From NCBI RefSeq assembly GCF_900105625.1, contig NZ_FNSD01000001.1, positions 4,092,001-4,156,000 on the forward strand: 64,000 bases of DNA, read 5' to 3'. The position numbers and the translations under genes are program-made. Every line of letters begins with the position of its first letter. The first letter of the stretch is position 1. Below are positions 15,997 through 24,731 of this stretch, one piece after another. The stretch is from Terriglobus roseus (GTDB lineage: Bacteria; Acidobacteriota; Terriglobia; Terriglobales; Acidobacteriaceae). The notes under the pieces were generated by a model. That model was not told the origin of the DNA, made no database searches, and saw only the letters and a list, made by a program, of their open reading frames with translations.

Positions 15997-17058
15997 GTGC
16001 CACGCGTTTCCTTACTCCACGTGCTTGCCCTTGCCGGCATCTGCGCCGCCTCGCTTCCTGGCCAATCGATTAAACCCATCACCGTTGCGCCGGTCGGCAA
16101 GGCTGACTTTCACACCGTGCAGGACGCCGTCGACCACGCGCCCGACACCGGCGCCGTGATCCGTATCGCACCTGGCAAGTATCGCGAGAAGGTCCACATC
16201 TCCAAGCCGAACATCCACTTCATCGGCATGGGGAAGCAGCCACAGGATGTGGTGCTCAGCTGGAACGACTCTGCGAAGAGCGCGGGTGGCACGGGCAAGA
16301 GCGGCAGCGTCAGTGTTGATGCAGACGGCTTCGAGGCAGAGAACCTGACCATTGAGAACACCTGGGAGCTTGAGCACACACGCAGCGAAGAAGGCTCGCA
16401 GGCGGTGGCACTGCTGATGAGCAGCGATCGCGCCGTGCTGGACCATGTGCGCCTGATCGCCGCACAGGACACGCTCTATGCGAACAGCCGCACCTGTCAT
16501 GAGAACCTGCCGAAGGATGGCACGCCTCCTCCGCCGGGACGGGCCGCGTGCGCGGCGTCGCGTCAGTACTTCCGTGACTGTTACATCGAGGGCCATGTCG
16601 ACTACATCTTCGGCGATGCCAAGGCGGTCTTCGATCACGGCGAACTGCATGCTCGCCACAACAACAACGTGATGTTCACGGCCCAGAGCCGCCAGTACCC
16701 CGAGGAGGACTCGGGGTACTACTTCCTGCATAACCGCATCACTGGCGACACGCAGCCGGGCGACAAGCTGGTGCTGGGCCGGCCCTGGCGCGCGTACTCC
16801 ACCGTGCTGTTCTATGACACGGAGATCCAGCCCATGCTGAATCCTGATGGCTGGTCAGAGTGGGCAGGCAAGTTGAAAACCAGCACTTATCGCGAGTACC
16901 GATCTCATGGCCCGGGTGTGAACGGCGGGCACCGCATCGTGGAGTATGCGCCTCTGACTGCCACCGAGGAAAAGAGACTGACCCCTCAAGCACTCCTCTC
17001 CGGCAACGATGGGTGGGATCCTGTATCCGAAGCAGATCGTCTTCGTAAGCTTCGATAG
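15997..17058 (+). CDS. Secreted pectin methylesterase (CE8)
   Basis: 353 residues with a signal peptide (about 1-23). The beta-helix carries the CE8 signatures: GKYREKV (60-66), QAVAL (135-139), QDTL (157-160, acid Asp158), GHVDYIFG (199-206, nucleophile Asp202) and LGRPW (260-264, substrate Arg262). It removes methyl esters from homogalacturonan, which makes it accessible to the GH28 enzyme. A Cys- and Pro-containing loop (about 167-187) is inserted between the acid and nucleophile motifs. GTG start with GAAAGGGA upstream; 28 nt after the CE12-like gene, so one operon. A hairpin follows at 17075. Confidence 0.93.
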   Translation: MPRVSLLHVLALAGICAASLPGQSIKPITVAPVGKADFHTVQDAVDHAPDTGAVIRIAPGKYREKVHISKPNIHFIGMGKQPQDVVLSWNDSAKSAGGTGKSGSVSVDADGFEAENLTIENTWELEHTRSEEGSQAVALLMSSDRAVLDHVRLIAAQDTLYANSRTCHENLPKDGTPPPPGRAACAASRQYFRDCYIEGHVDYIFGDAKAVFDHGELHARHNNNVMFTAQSRQYPEEDSGYYFLHNRITGDTQPGDKLVLGRPWRAYSTVLFYDTEIQPMLNPDGWSEWAGKLKTSTYREYRSHGPGVNGGHRIVEYAPLTATEEKRLTPQALLSGNDGWDPVSEADRLRKLR

Positions 17059-17074
17059 CATAGCCGTTCAGGAC

Positions 17075-17109
17075 GCCCCGGGTCCGCGATTCCACCGCGG
17101 CCGAGGGGC
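17075..17109 (+). terminator. Hairpin terminator after the pectin operon
   Basis: Nested inverted repeats GCCCC/GGGGC and CCGCG/CGCGG, followed by a T-rich ATTTCTT. It lies 17 nt after the pectin methylesterase stop and ends the GH28-CE12-CE8 operon. Confidence 0.55.
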
Positions 17110-17219
17110 CATTTCTTGTGCCCGTATTCGTCTCTCCAGAGCCTGAATCCGATGGAAATCCTGCGATTGAGACGATTCAATGATGAGCGAAGAAAAAGGG
17201 AACAGTATGTAACGATCGC

Positions 17220-17231
17220 CGAAACGCTTCG
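17220..17231. promoter_or_regulatory. LacI-type operator-like palindrome, TBDT site 1
   Basis: CGAAACGCTTCG, the exact reverse complement of the GH28 distal site at 12817-12828. It supports control of the receptor by the same regulator as the pectinase operon. Confidence 0.5.
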
Positions 17232-17284
17232 ATGGCTTACTTCCTTCCATTTTCGAAATAAATGCACCAAGAGGCTGAGTCCAT

Positions 17285-17296
17285 CAAATCGTTTCG
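17285..17296. promoter_or_regulatory. LacI-type operator-like site, TBDT site 2
   Basis: CAAATCGTTTCG around a central CG, an imperfect dyad with one clean half (GTTTCG). A further CGAAAC half-site follows at 17308-17313, directly before the -35. The position just upstream of the promoter matches the GH28 layout. Confidence 0.4.
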
Positions 17297-17314
17297 ATTA
17301 TTTTTCACGAAACC

Positions 17315-17344
17315 TTGACTAGTCTCTTTTTCGCCAGCTACTAT
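17315..17344 (+). promoter_or_regulatory. Sigma70-like promoter of the pectin-locus TBDT
   Basis: TTGACT (-35), 18 nt, TACTAT (-10): the same spacing and nearly the same -35 as the promoter before the GH28 gene. Confidence 0.55.
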
Positions 17345-17443
17345 CCGCCCCGTCCTCATAAATTTCGGACACAACTGCCAAGAGCGAAATTACCCGCCGA
17401 TGACCTTGGCCGAGATGGCCCGCAACACCTTTAGGAGTAACCA

Positions 17444-20400
17444 ATGACTTTACGCAAACCATTCCGTTCGATCGTGTTCGGCGCCAGCTTCTCGTCGCCT
17501 ATGCGGATCGCGGCACCGCTGGCCATCGCGGCAACCATGATGCTTTCGGCGGGCGCGCAGCTCTCCGGCAAGGGAACCATCAACGGCCGCGTGCTCGATA
17601 CCGAAGGCGCCGCAGTCCCCGACGCCACCGTGACCATCACCGATAACGGCACGAACAAGAAGATCTCGATCAAGACCAGCGCATCGGGCGAGTACACCTT
17701 TTCACTCGATCCGGGTAAGTACACCATCAACGTCTCACACGAGGGTTTCAAGACCGTCGTGCAGGAGAACGTGAACGTCAATGCGCTCCAGAGCTTCTCG
17801 GTTGACGTCTCCTTGCCCATCGGCGGCACGACGGAAGAGATCACCGTATCGGACGCGCCGCCTACGATCGAGACCTCCAACGCCACCCTCGGCGTGACCA
17901 TCGAGCAGGAGCAATACGCAGCCCTGCCGCTGATCCAGGATGGTGGAAGCCAGCGCCGCGCGACGGACTTCGCATCGTTGCTGCCGGGCGTGAGCGCACA
18001 AACGACCAACGGCAACCAGACCACGAACGCCGGTACGGTAAACGGTGGCGGCAGCCGCGGTGCGGTCTCCGCGATCTACATCAATGGCGTGCCCATCACC
18101 TCGGTAGCCGGTGAAGGCGACCCGCGTTTTGTTTGGTCTTCCATGGCCGTGGATGCGATCGAGCAGTTCCAGGTGCAGACGGTCGGTTACCCGGCCATCT
18201 ATGAGGGGCAGGGCGTTCAGAACTACATCGTGAAGCGCGGTACCAACAAAGTTCACGGCGCCATCTACGACTACTTCCGCGACACCGGCCTGGATACCTG
18301 GGGCTTCCAGAAGAGCACAAACCCCATCACAGGCAAGCTGCAGAAGCCGACCGAACACCAGCACGAGTACGGCATGTTCCTGGGGTTCCCTATCATCAAG
18401 GACAAGGCATTTATCTTCGGTGGCTATGAGGGCTATCACTACACCCGTCAGGTGCCGTTCCAGCTCGAAACGGTTCCGACGGCGCGTATGCGGCGTGGAG
18501 ACTTTGGCGAGTTGCTGACCAATCCCGCAGCTTGCGGAACAGCCCGTACCACTGTCGGCGTGGCCGGCTGTATCTATGATCCGAGCTCAACACAGCTCAC
18601 CACGGCAAATGGCAGCGCGACGACCCAGGCCTATAGCCGTATCCCATACGCGAACAACATCATTCCGACGGCCGCGCAGTCTGCTGTTGCGCAGCGGTTG
18701 CAGTCCTACTTGCCGGCACCAACGAACGGCAACATCAACAACAACTACCTGGTGAACTACAAGACGGGGCTCGACAACTGGACCACGACGAACCGTGTTG
18801 ACTGGACCATCAACGAGAAGCAGACGTTCTCCGCAGTGATTGCGTTCGGCCGTCAGGCCAGCGCGGGTCCGGCGGCTGTGACGGTCTCTTCCACGTCGAA
18901 CGGTCTGCCGGCGCCTTACATCTCGGCACAGGCATTCACGCCGAAGACGAAGGTCTTCCTCTTCGAACACACCTATGCCATCACGCCGCACATCACCAAC
19001 CAGTTGAAGTACGGCTATGGCCGCTATGACGGACCTGGCTACAACCAGGACATTGGCGGCACGTTTGGCGCTGCTGCGAACGGCATCACGGGGCTGCCCG
19101 CGGGCCAGGCTTCCGACTCGTTCCCCACCGTCACGTTCACGGGCAACACCAACATCAACCGTTGGGCTGGTTACTCCAGCAACCGTCCGGTGGCCTCGGG
19201 CTACGTTGCCCTGGATAATCTGCAGTGGGTCAAGGGCAGTCACAGCATGACCTTTGGCTTCCAGGTCGCGTGGATGCAGTACAACTACCTCGTCAACGCA
19301 ACCGGTGTGAACCCCCTGCAGTTGGCATTCAACAGCACGGCCACCGCGGGCTTCAGCAACAACACGACAGCCCTGGCCACGTCTGGACAGGCTTATGCGA
19401 GCTTCCTGACCGGCGCAACCAACAGCGGTTCGTTCACACAGTCGGCCGTTCCTGAAACCGGTGCACGCTTCCGTCCGATGTCGCCTTACTTCCAGGACAA
19501 CTGGAAGGTGAACAGCAGGCTGACGCTGGACTATGGTCTGCGCTGGGACTTCTTCCCGGCCTACACGGAAGTTAAGGATCGTTTTGCTTACTTCGATCCG
19601 AACGCAACGAATCCGCTGACCGGGTCCAAGGGCGCCGTGGCGTTCGGCGGTCAGGGCAACGGTCATTGCAACTGCAGCAGCCCGGTCAACAACTACTTTA
19701 AGAACTTTGGCCCACGCGTTGGCTTTGCCTTCCAGGCGGATCCGAAGACGGTCTTCCGTGGCAGCTACGGCATCGTCTACACGCACGGCAACGCCAATGG
19801 TGGTTCCGCTACCTCGCGTCAGGGCACGGGGCTCGAAGGTTACAGCGTTACGCCAACCACCACGTTTGTGCAGCCGGTTGCAGGTCAGACTGGATCGCAA
19901 TACTGGAAGCTGGATAACCCCTACCCGGCCTATACCGCTCCGCCAAACCTCGATCCTTCGATCGGCACGTCTTACACCACGCTGACGTCCGCTTCGTCGC
20001 AGACGCCCACGTACGCCGACCCTTACTACGGCGGTCGTGCTCCTCAGTTCATCAACTGGAGCTTCGGCATGCAGCGGGAGCTGTCGCCCAGCACCACGCT
20101 CACTATCAGCTACGTTGGCTCGCAGGGTCACTTCCTGCAGCCGGACAGTCTGAACGCACGCGGTCTGTACAGCAACCAGCTGGATCCGAAGTACCTCGGT
20201 CTCGGTTCGCAGCTGTCCAACTCGGCTACTGCCGCAAACCGTGCTGCGGCCGGCATCACCACGCTGCCGTACGCAAGTTTCGGCGGATCGCAGAACCCGT
20301 CCATCGCCCAACTCCTCAAGCCCTACGCGCAATACAGCAGCATCAGCGACGCGTATGGTTTCGTGGGTAACACCCGCTTCCATGCGTTGCAGATCTACGC

Positions 20401-21202
20401 GACCAAGCGCCTGACGCATGGCTTGACCGCCATGATCAATTACCAGTGGGCACGTTCGATCGACAACAACGGGACCTTCCGGTCGGGCTATGACATCCCT
20501 GCTGCTTATTCGACGGACGGCCAGTTCCATGCGGCTCGCTCACTCGACAAGAGCTTGTCGCTCGGTGATCAGCGTCACAAGTTCGTCGTGACTGGCGCCT
20601 ACAACCTGCCCTTCGGTACGGGCGAACTCGGTGGCGGCAACCCGTTTACGCGTGCGCTCTTCGGCGGTTTCCGTCTTTCGAGCATCTTCACCGCATACTC
20701 CGGCGCACCGCTGTCCATTACGCAGAACAGCTGCAATACGAATCCCTCGCAGAACGTCTGCTACCCCACCCTGAACCCGAACTACGTGGGCAACGGCCGG
20801 GTGCAGAACCTGTCACGGCCGCACACGCAGTCTGACCTGGGTTCTGTGAAGTACCTGGACCCCAGCGCGTTTGTTGCCACGCCGGACTATCGTTTTGCTA
20901 CGACGGCACGTACGGCTGCTTACTCGGGTCTCTTTCAGCCTGGAAACTACAAACTGGATATGAGCCTGCGACGCGCCTTCGGCATCCCGATGGGCAATCT
21001 GCACGAGGGCACCAAGCTGGTGTTCGAGGCGGATTACTTCAACGTCACAAATCACACGCACTTCGTCTACAGCCAGTCGAACGCAGCACTGGCCACCTGG
21101 CAGCCGGCGACCTCCACCACTTCGTCCTACGGACAGATGGTCGTCGACACCAATGCTCCCACGAACCGCGCCCTGCAGCTTGCTGCTCGCATCGAGTTCT
21201 AA
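17444..21202 (+). CDS. Oar-type TonB-dependent receptor, pectin locus
   Basis: 1252 residues. Signal peptide (about 1-38), then a carboxypeptidase-regulatory-like Ig-fold (GTINGRVLDTEGAAVPDATV, about 43-125), a plug domain (about 130-265, with INGVPITS) and a large beta-barrel to the C-terminal LAARIEF, whose last residue is the aromatic Phe needed for outer-membrane insertion. Acidobacterial receptors of this type are thought to import oligosaccharides or peptides with TonB energy. Its place between pectinases and a LacI regulator, and the shared operator-like sites, point to oligogalacturonides. ATG 17444 has AGGAG 6 nt upstream. Confidence 0.92.
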   Translation: MTLRKPFRSIVFGASFSSPMRIAAPLAIAATMMLSAGAQLSGKGTINGRVLDTEGAAVPDATVTITDNGTNKKISIKTSASGEYTFSLDPGKYTINVSHEGFKTVVQENVNVNALQSFSVDVSLPIGGTTEEITVSDAPPTIETSNATLGVTIEQEQYAALPLIQDGGSQRRATDFASLLPGVSAQTTNGNQTTNAGTVNGGGSRGAVSAIYINGVPITSVAGEGDPRFVWSSMAVDAIEQFQVQTVGYPAIYEGQGVQNYIVKRGTNKVHGAIYDYFRDTGLDTWGFQKSTNPITGKLQKPTEHQHEYGMFLGFPIIKDKAFIFGGYEGYHYTRQVPFQLETVPTARMRRGDFGELLTNPAACGTARTTVGVAGCIYDPSSTQLTTANGSATTQAYSRIPYANNIIPTAAQSAVAQRLQSYLPAPTNGNINNNYLVNYKTGLDNWTTTNRVDWTINEKQTFSAVIAFGRQASAGPAAVTVSSTSNGLPAPYISAQAFTPKTKVFLFEHTYAITPHITNQLKYGYGRYDGPGYNQDIGGTFGAAANGITGLPAGQASDSFPTVTFTGNTNINRWAGYSSNRPVASGYVALDNLQWVKGSHSMTFGFQVAWMQYNYLVNATGVNPLQLAFNSTATAGFSNNTTALATSGQAYASFLTGATNSGSFTQSAVPETGARFRPMSPYFQDNWKVNSRLTLDYGLRWDFFPAYTEVKDRFAYFDPNATNPLTGSKGAVAFGGQGNGHCNCSSPVNNYFKNFGPRVGFAFQADPKTVFRGSYGIVYTHGNANGGSATSRQGTGLEGYSVTPTTTFVQPVAGQTGSQYWKLDNPYPAYTAPPNLDPSIGTSYTTLTSASSQTPTYADPYYGGRAPQFINWSFGMQRELSPSTTLTISYVGSQGHFLQPDSLNARGLYSNQLDPKYLGLGSQLSNSATAANRAAAGITTLPYASFGGSQNPSIAQLLKPYAQYSSISDAYGFVGNTRFHALQIYATKRLTHGLTAMINYQWARSIDNNGTFRSGYDIPAAYSTDGQFHAARSLDKSLSLGDQRHKFVVTGAYNLPFGTGELGGGNPFTRALFGGFRLSSIFTAYSGAPLSITQNSCNTNPSQNVCYPTLNPNYVGNGRVQNLSRPHTQSDLGSVKYLDPSAFVATPDYRFATTARTAAYSGLFQPGNYKLDMSLRRAFGIPMGNLHEGTKLVFEADYFNVTNHTHFVYSQSNAALATWQPATSTTSSYGQMVVDTNAPTNRALQLAARIEF

Positions 21203-21223
21203 GAGTCACCATCAATAGGCGAG

Positions 21224-21246
21224 GCCGCCGGCAAACTGCCGGCGGC
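21224..21246 (+). terminator. Hairpin terminator after the TBDT
   Basis: Perfect 10-bp stem GCCGCCGGCA / TGCCGGCGGC with a 3-nt AAC loop, followed by TTCGTCGTT. It lies 21 nt after the TBDT stop. Confidence 0.7.
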
Positions 21247-21285
21247 TTCGTCGTTCGGCTCCACATTACGATAGGAAGCTCCCTC

Positions 21286-22716
21286 ATGCGCCGTTCGCTA
21301 TCCCGCCTCGTTCTTGCTTTTGCATGGCCCATCGCAGCGGCAGGCGTCAGTGCCCAGGTGGCTGCGGGTGGCGGTGGCAACGCGACACCGCAACAGTTCT
21401 TTTCGGTGCAACCGCCTTTCAACGCTGGAGATTTCGTTCGTCCCGGCAGGGAATTGTCAACGACGCAACGCCGGAATCGAAATGCCGCGTGGCGCGCAGA
21501 GATTCGGAAACAGCTCTACGTGCCCAACAAACTGCCGGCTCTGGAGGCGAAGGTATGGTCGACATTCTCTCCCATGCCGGGCGTCATTGCGGACCGTGTG
21601 ACCTACGCCACGGCGGACGGTATGCGTGTTCCGGCGATCGTCTACCGGCCCGATCCAAAACTGGTGCATGGCAAACTGCCTGGCGTCGTCATCGTCAACG
21701 GTCATGGAGGCGACAAGTTCAGTTGGTATTCCTTCTACAGCGGCATGCTCTTTGCCAAGGCGGGAGCGGTTGCCGTGACATACGATCCCATCGGGGAGGG
21801 CGAGCGCAACCACCAGCGTCTCAGCGCCGTCTCGCCCTCGGAGCATGACGCTGCTGTTGATCTGCCGCATTGGGGCCAACGCCTGGCAGGTCTTATGCAG
21901 GTCGATGTGATGCAGGGTGTCAGCTATCTGCGGTCGCTGCCGCAGGTTGACCCGGCTCGGATCGGCACCGTGGGATATTCCATGGGCGCGTTTATCACCG
22001 GCATCACCGGAGCCATCGACCCGCGGATACACGCGGTTCTGCTCAGCGGTGGCGGCACCTTCGACGGTCCCAACGACTACTTTGATACGGGCAAGTTGCC
22101 ATGCCAGGCGGCGCCCTACCGCGCGCTTGGTGTACTGGGTGACCGTGGCCCAATTCTCTACACACTCAATGCGGAACGCGGCCCGATGTTTGTGATGAAT
22201 GGCGACGCCGATACCGTAATGAAGATGGCAGACCATCCGCCCTCATGGTTCGCGGCGGTTCGCGAACGGACCATTGCGATGGCCGGCACGGACACGAATC
22301 TGTTCACGACGGTGCTGTACCCGGGCATCAGCCATAGAACCAGCTGGGTCGATCTGGACGGCATGCTCTGGCTCAACCACCAATTGCACTTCGCCTTCTG
22401 GGATGACGCGGCGATCCGCGCGGCCGGCACGACGCATGTGTCTACGTGGATCCATGCGAACAACGTCACCATCTCGCCCAACTACATTCGCGAGGATCGC
22501 GAAGGCGGTCTGGACGCTGTAGGAACGAGCTTTCCCGGGATCCCACGACAGGACTTGATGGTGCTGCCGGATGCGGAGTGGCAGAAGCAAAAGGATGTCC
22601 TGCTGTACGACGCATGGGCGGCAAAGACCCGACGTACCGAGCAACCGGAGGCTCGGGCGGCGGTCAACAACGGGGAGTCCGCAGTACGCGCGTTGTCTCC
22701 GCGGGAAGTTCTGTGA
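21286..22716 (+). CDS. Secreted alpha/beta hydrolase (putative esterase) of the pectin locus
   Basis: 476 residues with a signal peptide (about 1-23). It shows an alpha/beta-hydrolase core: oxyanion NGHGG (138-142), nucleophile elbow GYSMG (Ser232), acid candidate NGDADT (Asp307 or Asp309) and His in GISHRTSW (His350). The region before the core (about 35-110) resembles the N-terminal part of acetyl-xylan-esterase-like dienelactone hydrolase relatives. It could remove acetyl or other esters from pectin fragments; a peptidase role is less likely. It lies between the TBDT and the LacI gene on the same strand. Exact substrate unknown. Confidence 0.75.
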   Translation: MRRSLSRLVLAFAWPIAAAGVSAQVAAGGGGNATPQQFFSVQPPFNAGDFVRPGRELSTTQRRNRNAAWRAEIRKQLYVPNKLPALEAKVWSTFSPMPGVIADRVTYATADGMRVPAIVYRPDPKLVHGKLPGVVIVNGHGGDKFSWYSFYSGMLFAKAGAVAVTYDPIGEGERNHQRLSAVSPSEHDAAVDLPHWGQRLAGLMQVDVMQGVSYLRSLPQVDPARIGTVGYSMGAFITGITGAIDPRIHAVLLSGGGTFDGPNDYFDTGKLPCQAAPYRALGVLGDRGPILYTLNAERGPMFVMNGDADTVMKMADHPPSWFAAVRERTIAMAGTDTNLFTTVLYPGISHRTSWVDLDGMLWLNHQLHFAFWDDAAIRAAGTTHVSTWIHANNVTISPNYIREDREGGLDAVGTSFPGIPRQDLMVLPDAEWQKQKDVLLYDAWAAKTRRTEQPEARAAVNNGESAVRALSPREVL

Positions 22717-22821
22717 CTGTCTGCATTCTTCCCTGTATCCTTGCGAGGATCGCGACGTGGATGAGTTTTGTGTTGTCTGATTCCACCTGTTCTTACGCTT
22801 GAAATCCCAGGAGATCGTTAC

Positions 22822-23907
22822 GTGGCAGTCAGCCCAAAACCGCACGACAAGAAGGGTAAGCAGTCCGAACGGATCAAGATCCAGGACGTGGCGCGGCTTG
22901 CGCAAGTATCACTGAGCACCGTATCCGGCGTGCTGAATGAGAAGGAAAACGTGCGGCCCGAAACGCGGCAGCGTGTGCTGGAGGTGATCGCACAGCTCGG
23001 GTACACTCCCAATCTGTTCGCGAGCAATCTTGCGCGACGCCGCACCAAGATCATTGGCATCATCGTCAGCGACCTGTTGAATCCCTTTTTCGCCGAAATC
23101 GCGCGCGCCCTCGACAAGCAGGCACGCCAGCATGGCTACGAGACATTCCTTACGTCTACGAACTTCCTTCCCGAGCAGCAGTGTGCTGCAGTTCGCCAGA
23201 TGCTGTCGTTGCGTGTAGCAGGCATCGCCATGATGACGTCTGAGAATGATCCGGAGGCCTTCATCATCCTGAAGGCCTCCGGCACACCGACTGTCTACCT
23301 GGATAACAACCACTCCGCGCAGCACATTGGTACTGTGCGCGTGGACAAGCGGCATGGCATGTACCTGGCGGTGCAGCATCTGCTGCAACTGGGTCACCGC
23401 CAGATTTTGCTGGTGAAGAATTCGCAGCAGGATGCAGCTGTGCCGCCGATGCATTCACATATGGAGCGGCAGATCGGTTTTGAGGAAGCCTTGCGTGAGT
23501 TCAACTCGCGCGACACCGACGTACACATCATCGATGAACCGGGAGAGCCCGCCGCGGCAGGTCTACGCGCGGTGGAGACGGCTTTGAAGCAGAACTATCA
23601 CTTCACCGCAGTGGTCGCCATCAATGACCTGGTTGCGTTGGGCGTACTGCGTGGATTACAGGCTGCTGGTAAGACCATCCCGCAGGACGTCTCAGTTGTC
23701 GGCTTTGACGACACCTATCTCTGTCGCTTTCTTCATCCGCCGTTGACCTCCGTCGCAACGCCGCGTGAGGATCTGGCGAAGAGCGTTCTGCAGATGCTCT
23801 TCGCCTATATCGACGGCGCCGATCATCTTCCGGAACCCATGCTCGCCGCTCGCATCGTCGTGCGTGAATCAACCTCCAGGCCAACCAGGGAAGCGTTGCT
23901 GCAATAG
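22822..23907 (+). CDS. LacI-family transcriptional regulator
   Basis: About 361 residues. A short basic tail leads to the LacI HTH (IKIQDVARLAQVSLSTVSGV, with the hinge helix at YTPNLFASNLARRRT) and a periplasmic-binding-protein-like sensor domain (IGIIVSDLLNPFF, GFEEALREF, VVGFDDTYL, PPLTSVATP). GTG 22822 is chosen because AGGAG stands 8 nt upstream; the frame extends to 22768 without a ribosome site. It probably senses a pectin-derived sugar and binds the CG-centred palindromes before the GH28 operon and the TBDT. A 32-bp palindrome follows its stop. Confidence 0.92.
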   Translation: MAVSPKPHDKKGKQSERIKIQDVARLAQVSLSTVSGVLNEKENVRPETRQRVLEVIAQLGYTPNLFASNLARRRTKIIGIIVSDLLNPFFAEIARALDKQARQHGYETFLTSTNFLPEQQCAAVRQMLSLRVAGIAMMTSENDPEAFIILKASGTPTVYLDNNHSAQHIGTVRVDKRHGMYLAVQHLLQLGHRQILLVKNSQQDAAVPPMHSHMERQIGFEEALREFNSRDTDVHIIDEPGEPAAAGLRAVETALKQNYHFTAVVAINDLVALGVLRGLQAAGKTIPQDVSVVGFDDTYLCRFLHPPLTSVATPREDLAKSVLQMLFAYIDGADHLPEPMLAARIVVRESTSRPTREALLQ

Positions 23908-23913
23908 ATTTCG

Positions 23914-23945
23914 GCCCTGCCTTTGAATCGATTCAAAGGCAGGGC
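23914..23945. terminator. Perfect 32-bp palindrome between convergent LacI and GntR genes
   Basis: Two exact 16-nt arms, GCCCTGCCTTTGAATC and its complement, with no spacer. It lies 6 nt after the LacI stop and 20 nt from the GntR stop on the other strand, so a bidirectional terminator is the simplest reading. There is no T tract, and an operator role for the AT-rich centre is possible. Confidence 0.55.
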
Positions 23946-23965
23946 GTCGATGAGCGGCAACTGCC

Positions 23966-24676
23966 CTAAAATATGACTCCAGCGGCAGTGTCGGGCAGGC
24001 TAACGCCCGTTTCTTCCTCCAGGCGCGCCCGCTCCCAGGCCTCGACCAGCGCGCTTCGGACGAACTGGATGTGAGAGCTTGTCCTCTCCTTTGCAAGCAG
24101 GCGATCTCCTGAGGCGATGGCTTCCGTGATGTTCCGGTGGGCGGATGGTGTGTCTGATGAAGTCAGTTGATAGGTCTGGCATCGACACAGCCATAGCTTG
24201 TCTTGCAGATTGCTGTGCACGCGCGACAGCTCCAGGTTGCCGGTAGCGCCAACGATCATGCGGTGGAAGAAGATATCTTCCTCGATGTACTCGTCCTTCT
24301 TCCGAGAGCGGAGAAGCTCCTCCGTGCGATCCACGCTGCTTCGGAGCTCGGCGATCAACTCCGGAGTGATAGGAACGATCTCGGCTGCGAAGGTCTCGAG
24401 GGCTTCGCGGAGATTGTAGAGGTCGGAGATCTCTTTCCCGGTGAACTGATGGACATAAGCGCCGCGACGAGGCTCGATGCGCACCAGGCCCTCGCTTTGC
24501 AAGGAATTGAGCGCCTCGCGCACCGGCGACTTGCTGATACCTAACTGCTCGGCGAAAAAGGTCTCGGTCAGGCGAACATCTGCGCCTGGATTCTCTGCCA
24601 GGATGTAACGCCGGATGCTCTTGTGAGCTTGTTCCGTAAGGCTGAGCGAGGTGTGCAGTTTTTTCAAAGGAGACAT
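23966..24676 (-). CDS. GntR-family regulator (FadR/FCD type)
   Basis: About 236 residues. An N-terminal winged helix (ADVRLTETFFAEQLGISKSP followed by VREALNSLQSEGLVRIEPRRGA) joins an all-helical FCD ligand domain (YNLREALETFAAEI, EEDIFFHRMIVGATGN, HRNITEAIASGDRLLA) with His and Asp candidates for the metal site. ATG 24676 begins the natural N-terminus; upstream in-frame codons read into the gap and the M42 gene. It lies 55 nt downstream of the M42 peptidase gene on the same strand and may control it or the TBDT. The ligand, usually a carboxylic acid in this subfamily, is unknown. Confidence 0.88.
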   Translation of the reverse strand: MSPLKKLHTSLSLTEQAHKSIRRYILAENPGADVRLTETFFAEQLGISKSPVREALNSLQSEGLVRIEPRRGAYVHQFTGKEISDLYNLREALETFAAEIVPITPELIAELRSSVDRTEELLRSRKKDEYIEEDIFFHRMIVGATGNLELSRVHSNLQDKLWLCRCQTYQLTSSDTPSAHRNITEAIASGDRLLAKERTSSHIQFVRSALVEAWERARLEEETGVSLPDTAAGVIF

Positions 24677-24731
24677 GGGGCGCTTTCTCGTTCGTGACGA
24701 TCGATAGAACGGACTTCGGATCAGCCAGTAA

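Larger units (their letters stand above)
17110..17443. other. Intergenic regulatory stretch before the pectin-locus TBDT
   Basis: No gene is evident. It holds two LacI-type operator-like sites and a sigma70-like promoter, listed separately, then a leader of about 90 nt ending in the ribosome site AGGAG before ATG 17444. I see no hairpin that looks like a riboswitch. Confidence 0.6.

Noticed and set aside
18587-20530. Open frame of 647 codons on the minus strand inside the pectin-locus TBDT
   Set aside because: It lies wholly opposite a certain gene with signal peptide, domains and ribosome site. The product is Arg/Val-rich without recognisable domains, as expected for an antisense frame in GC-rich coding DNA.
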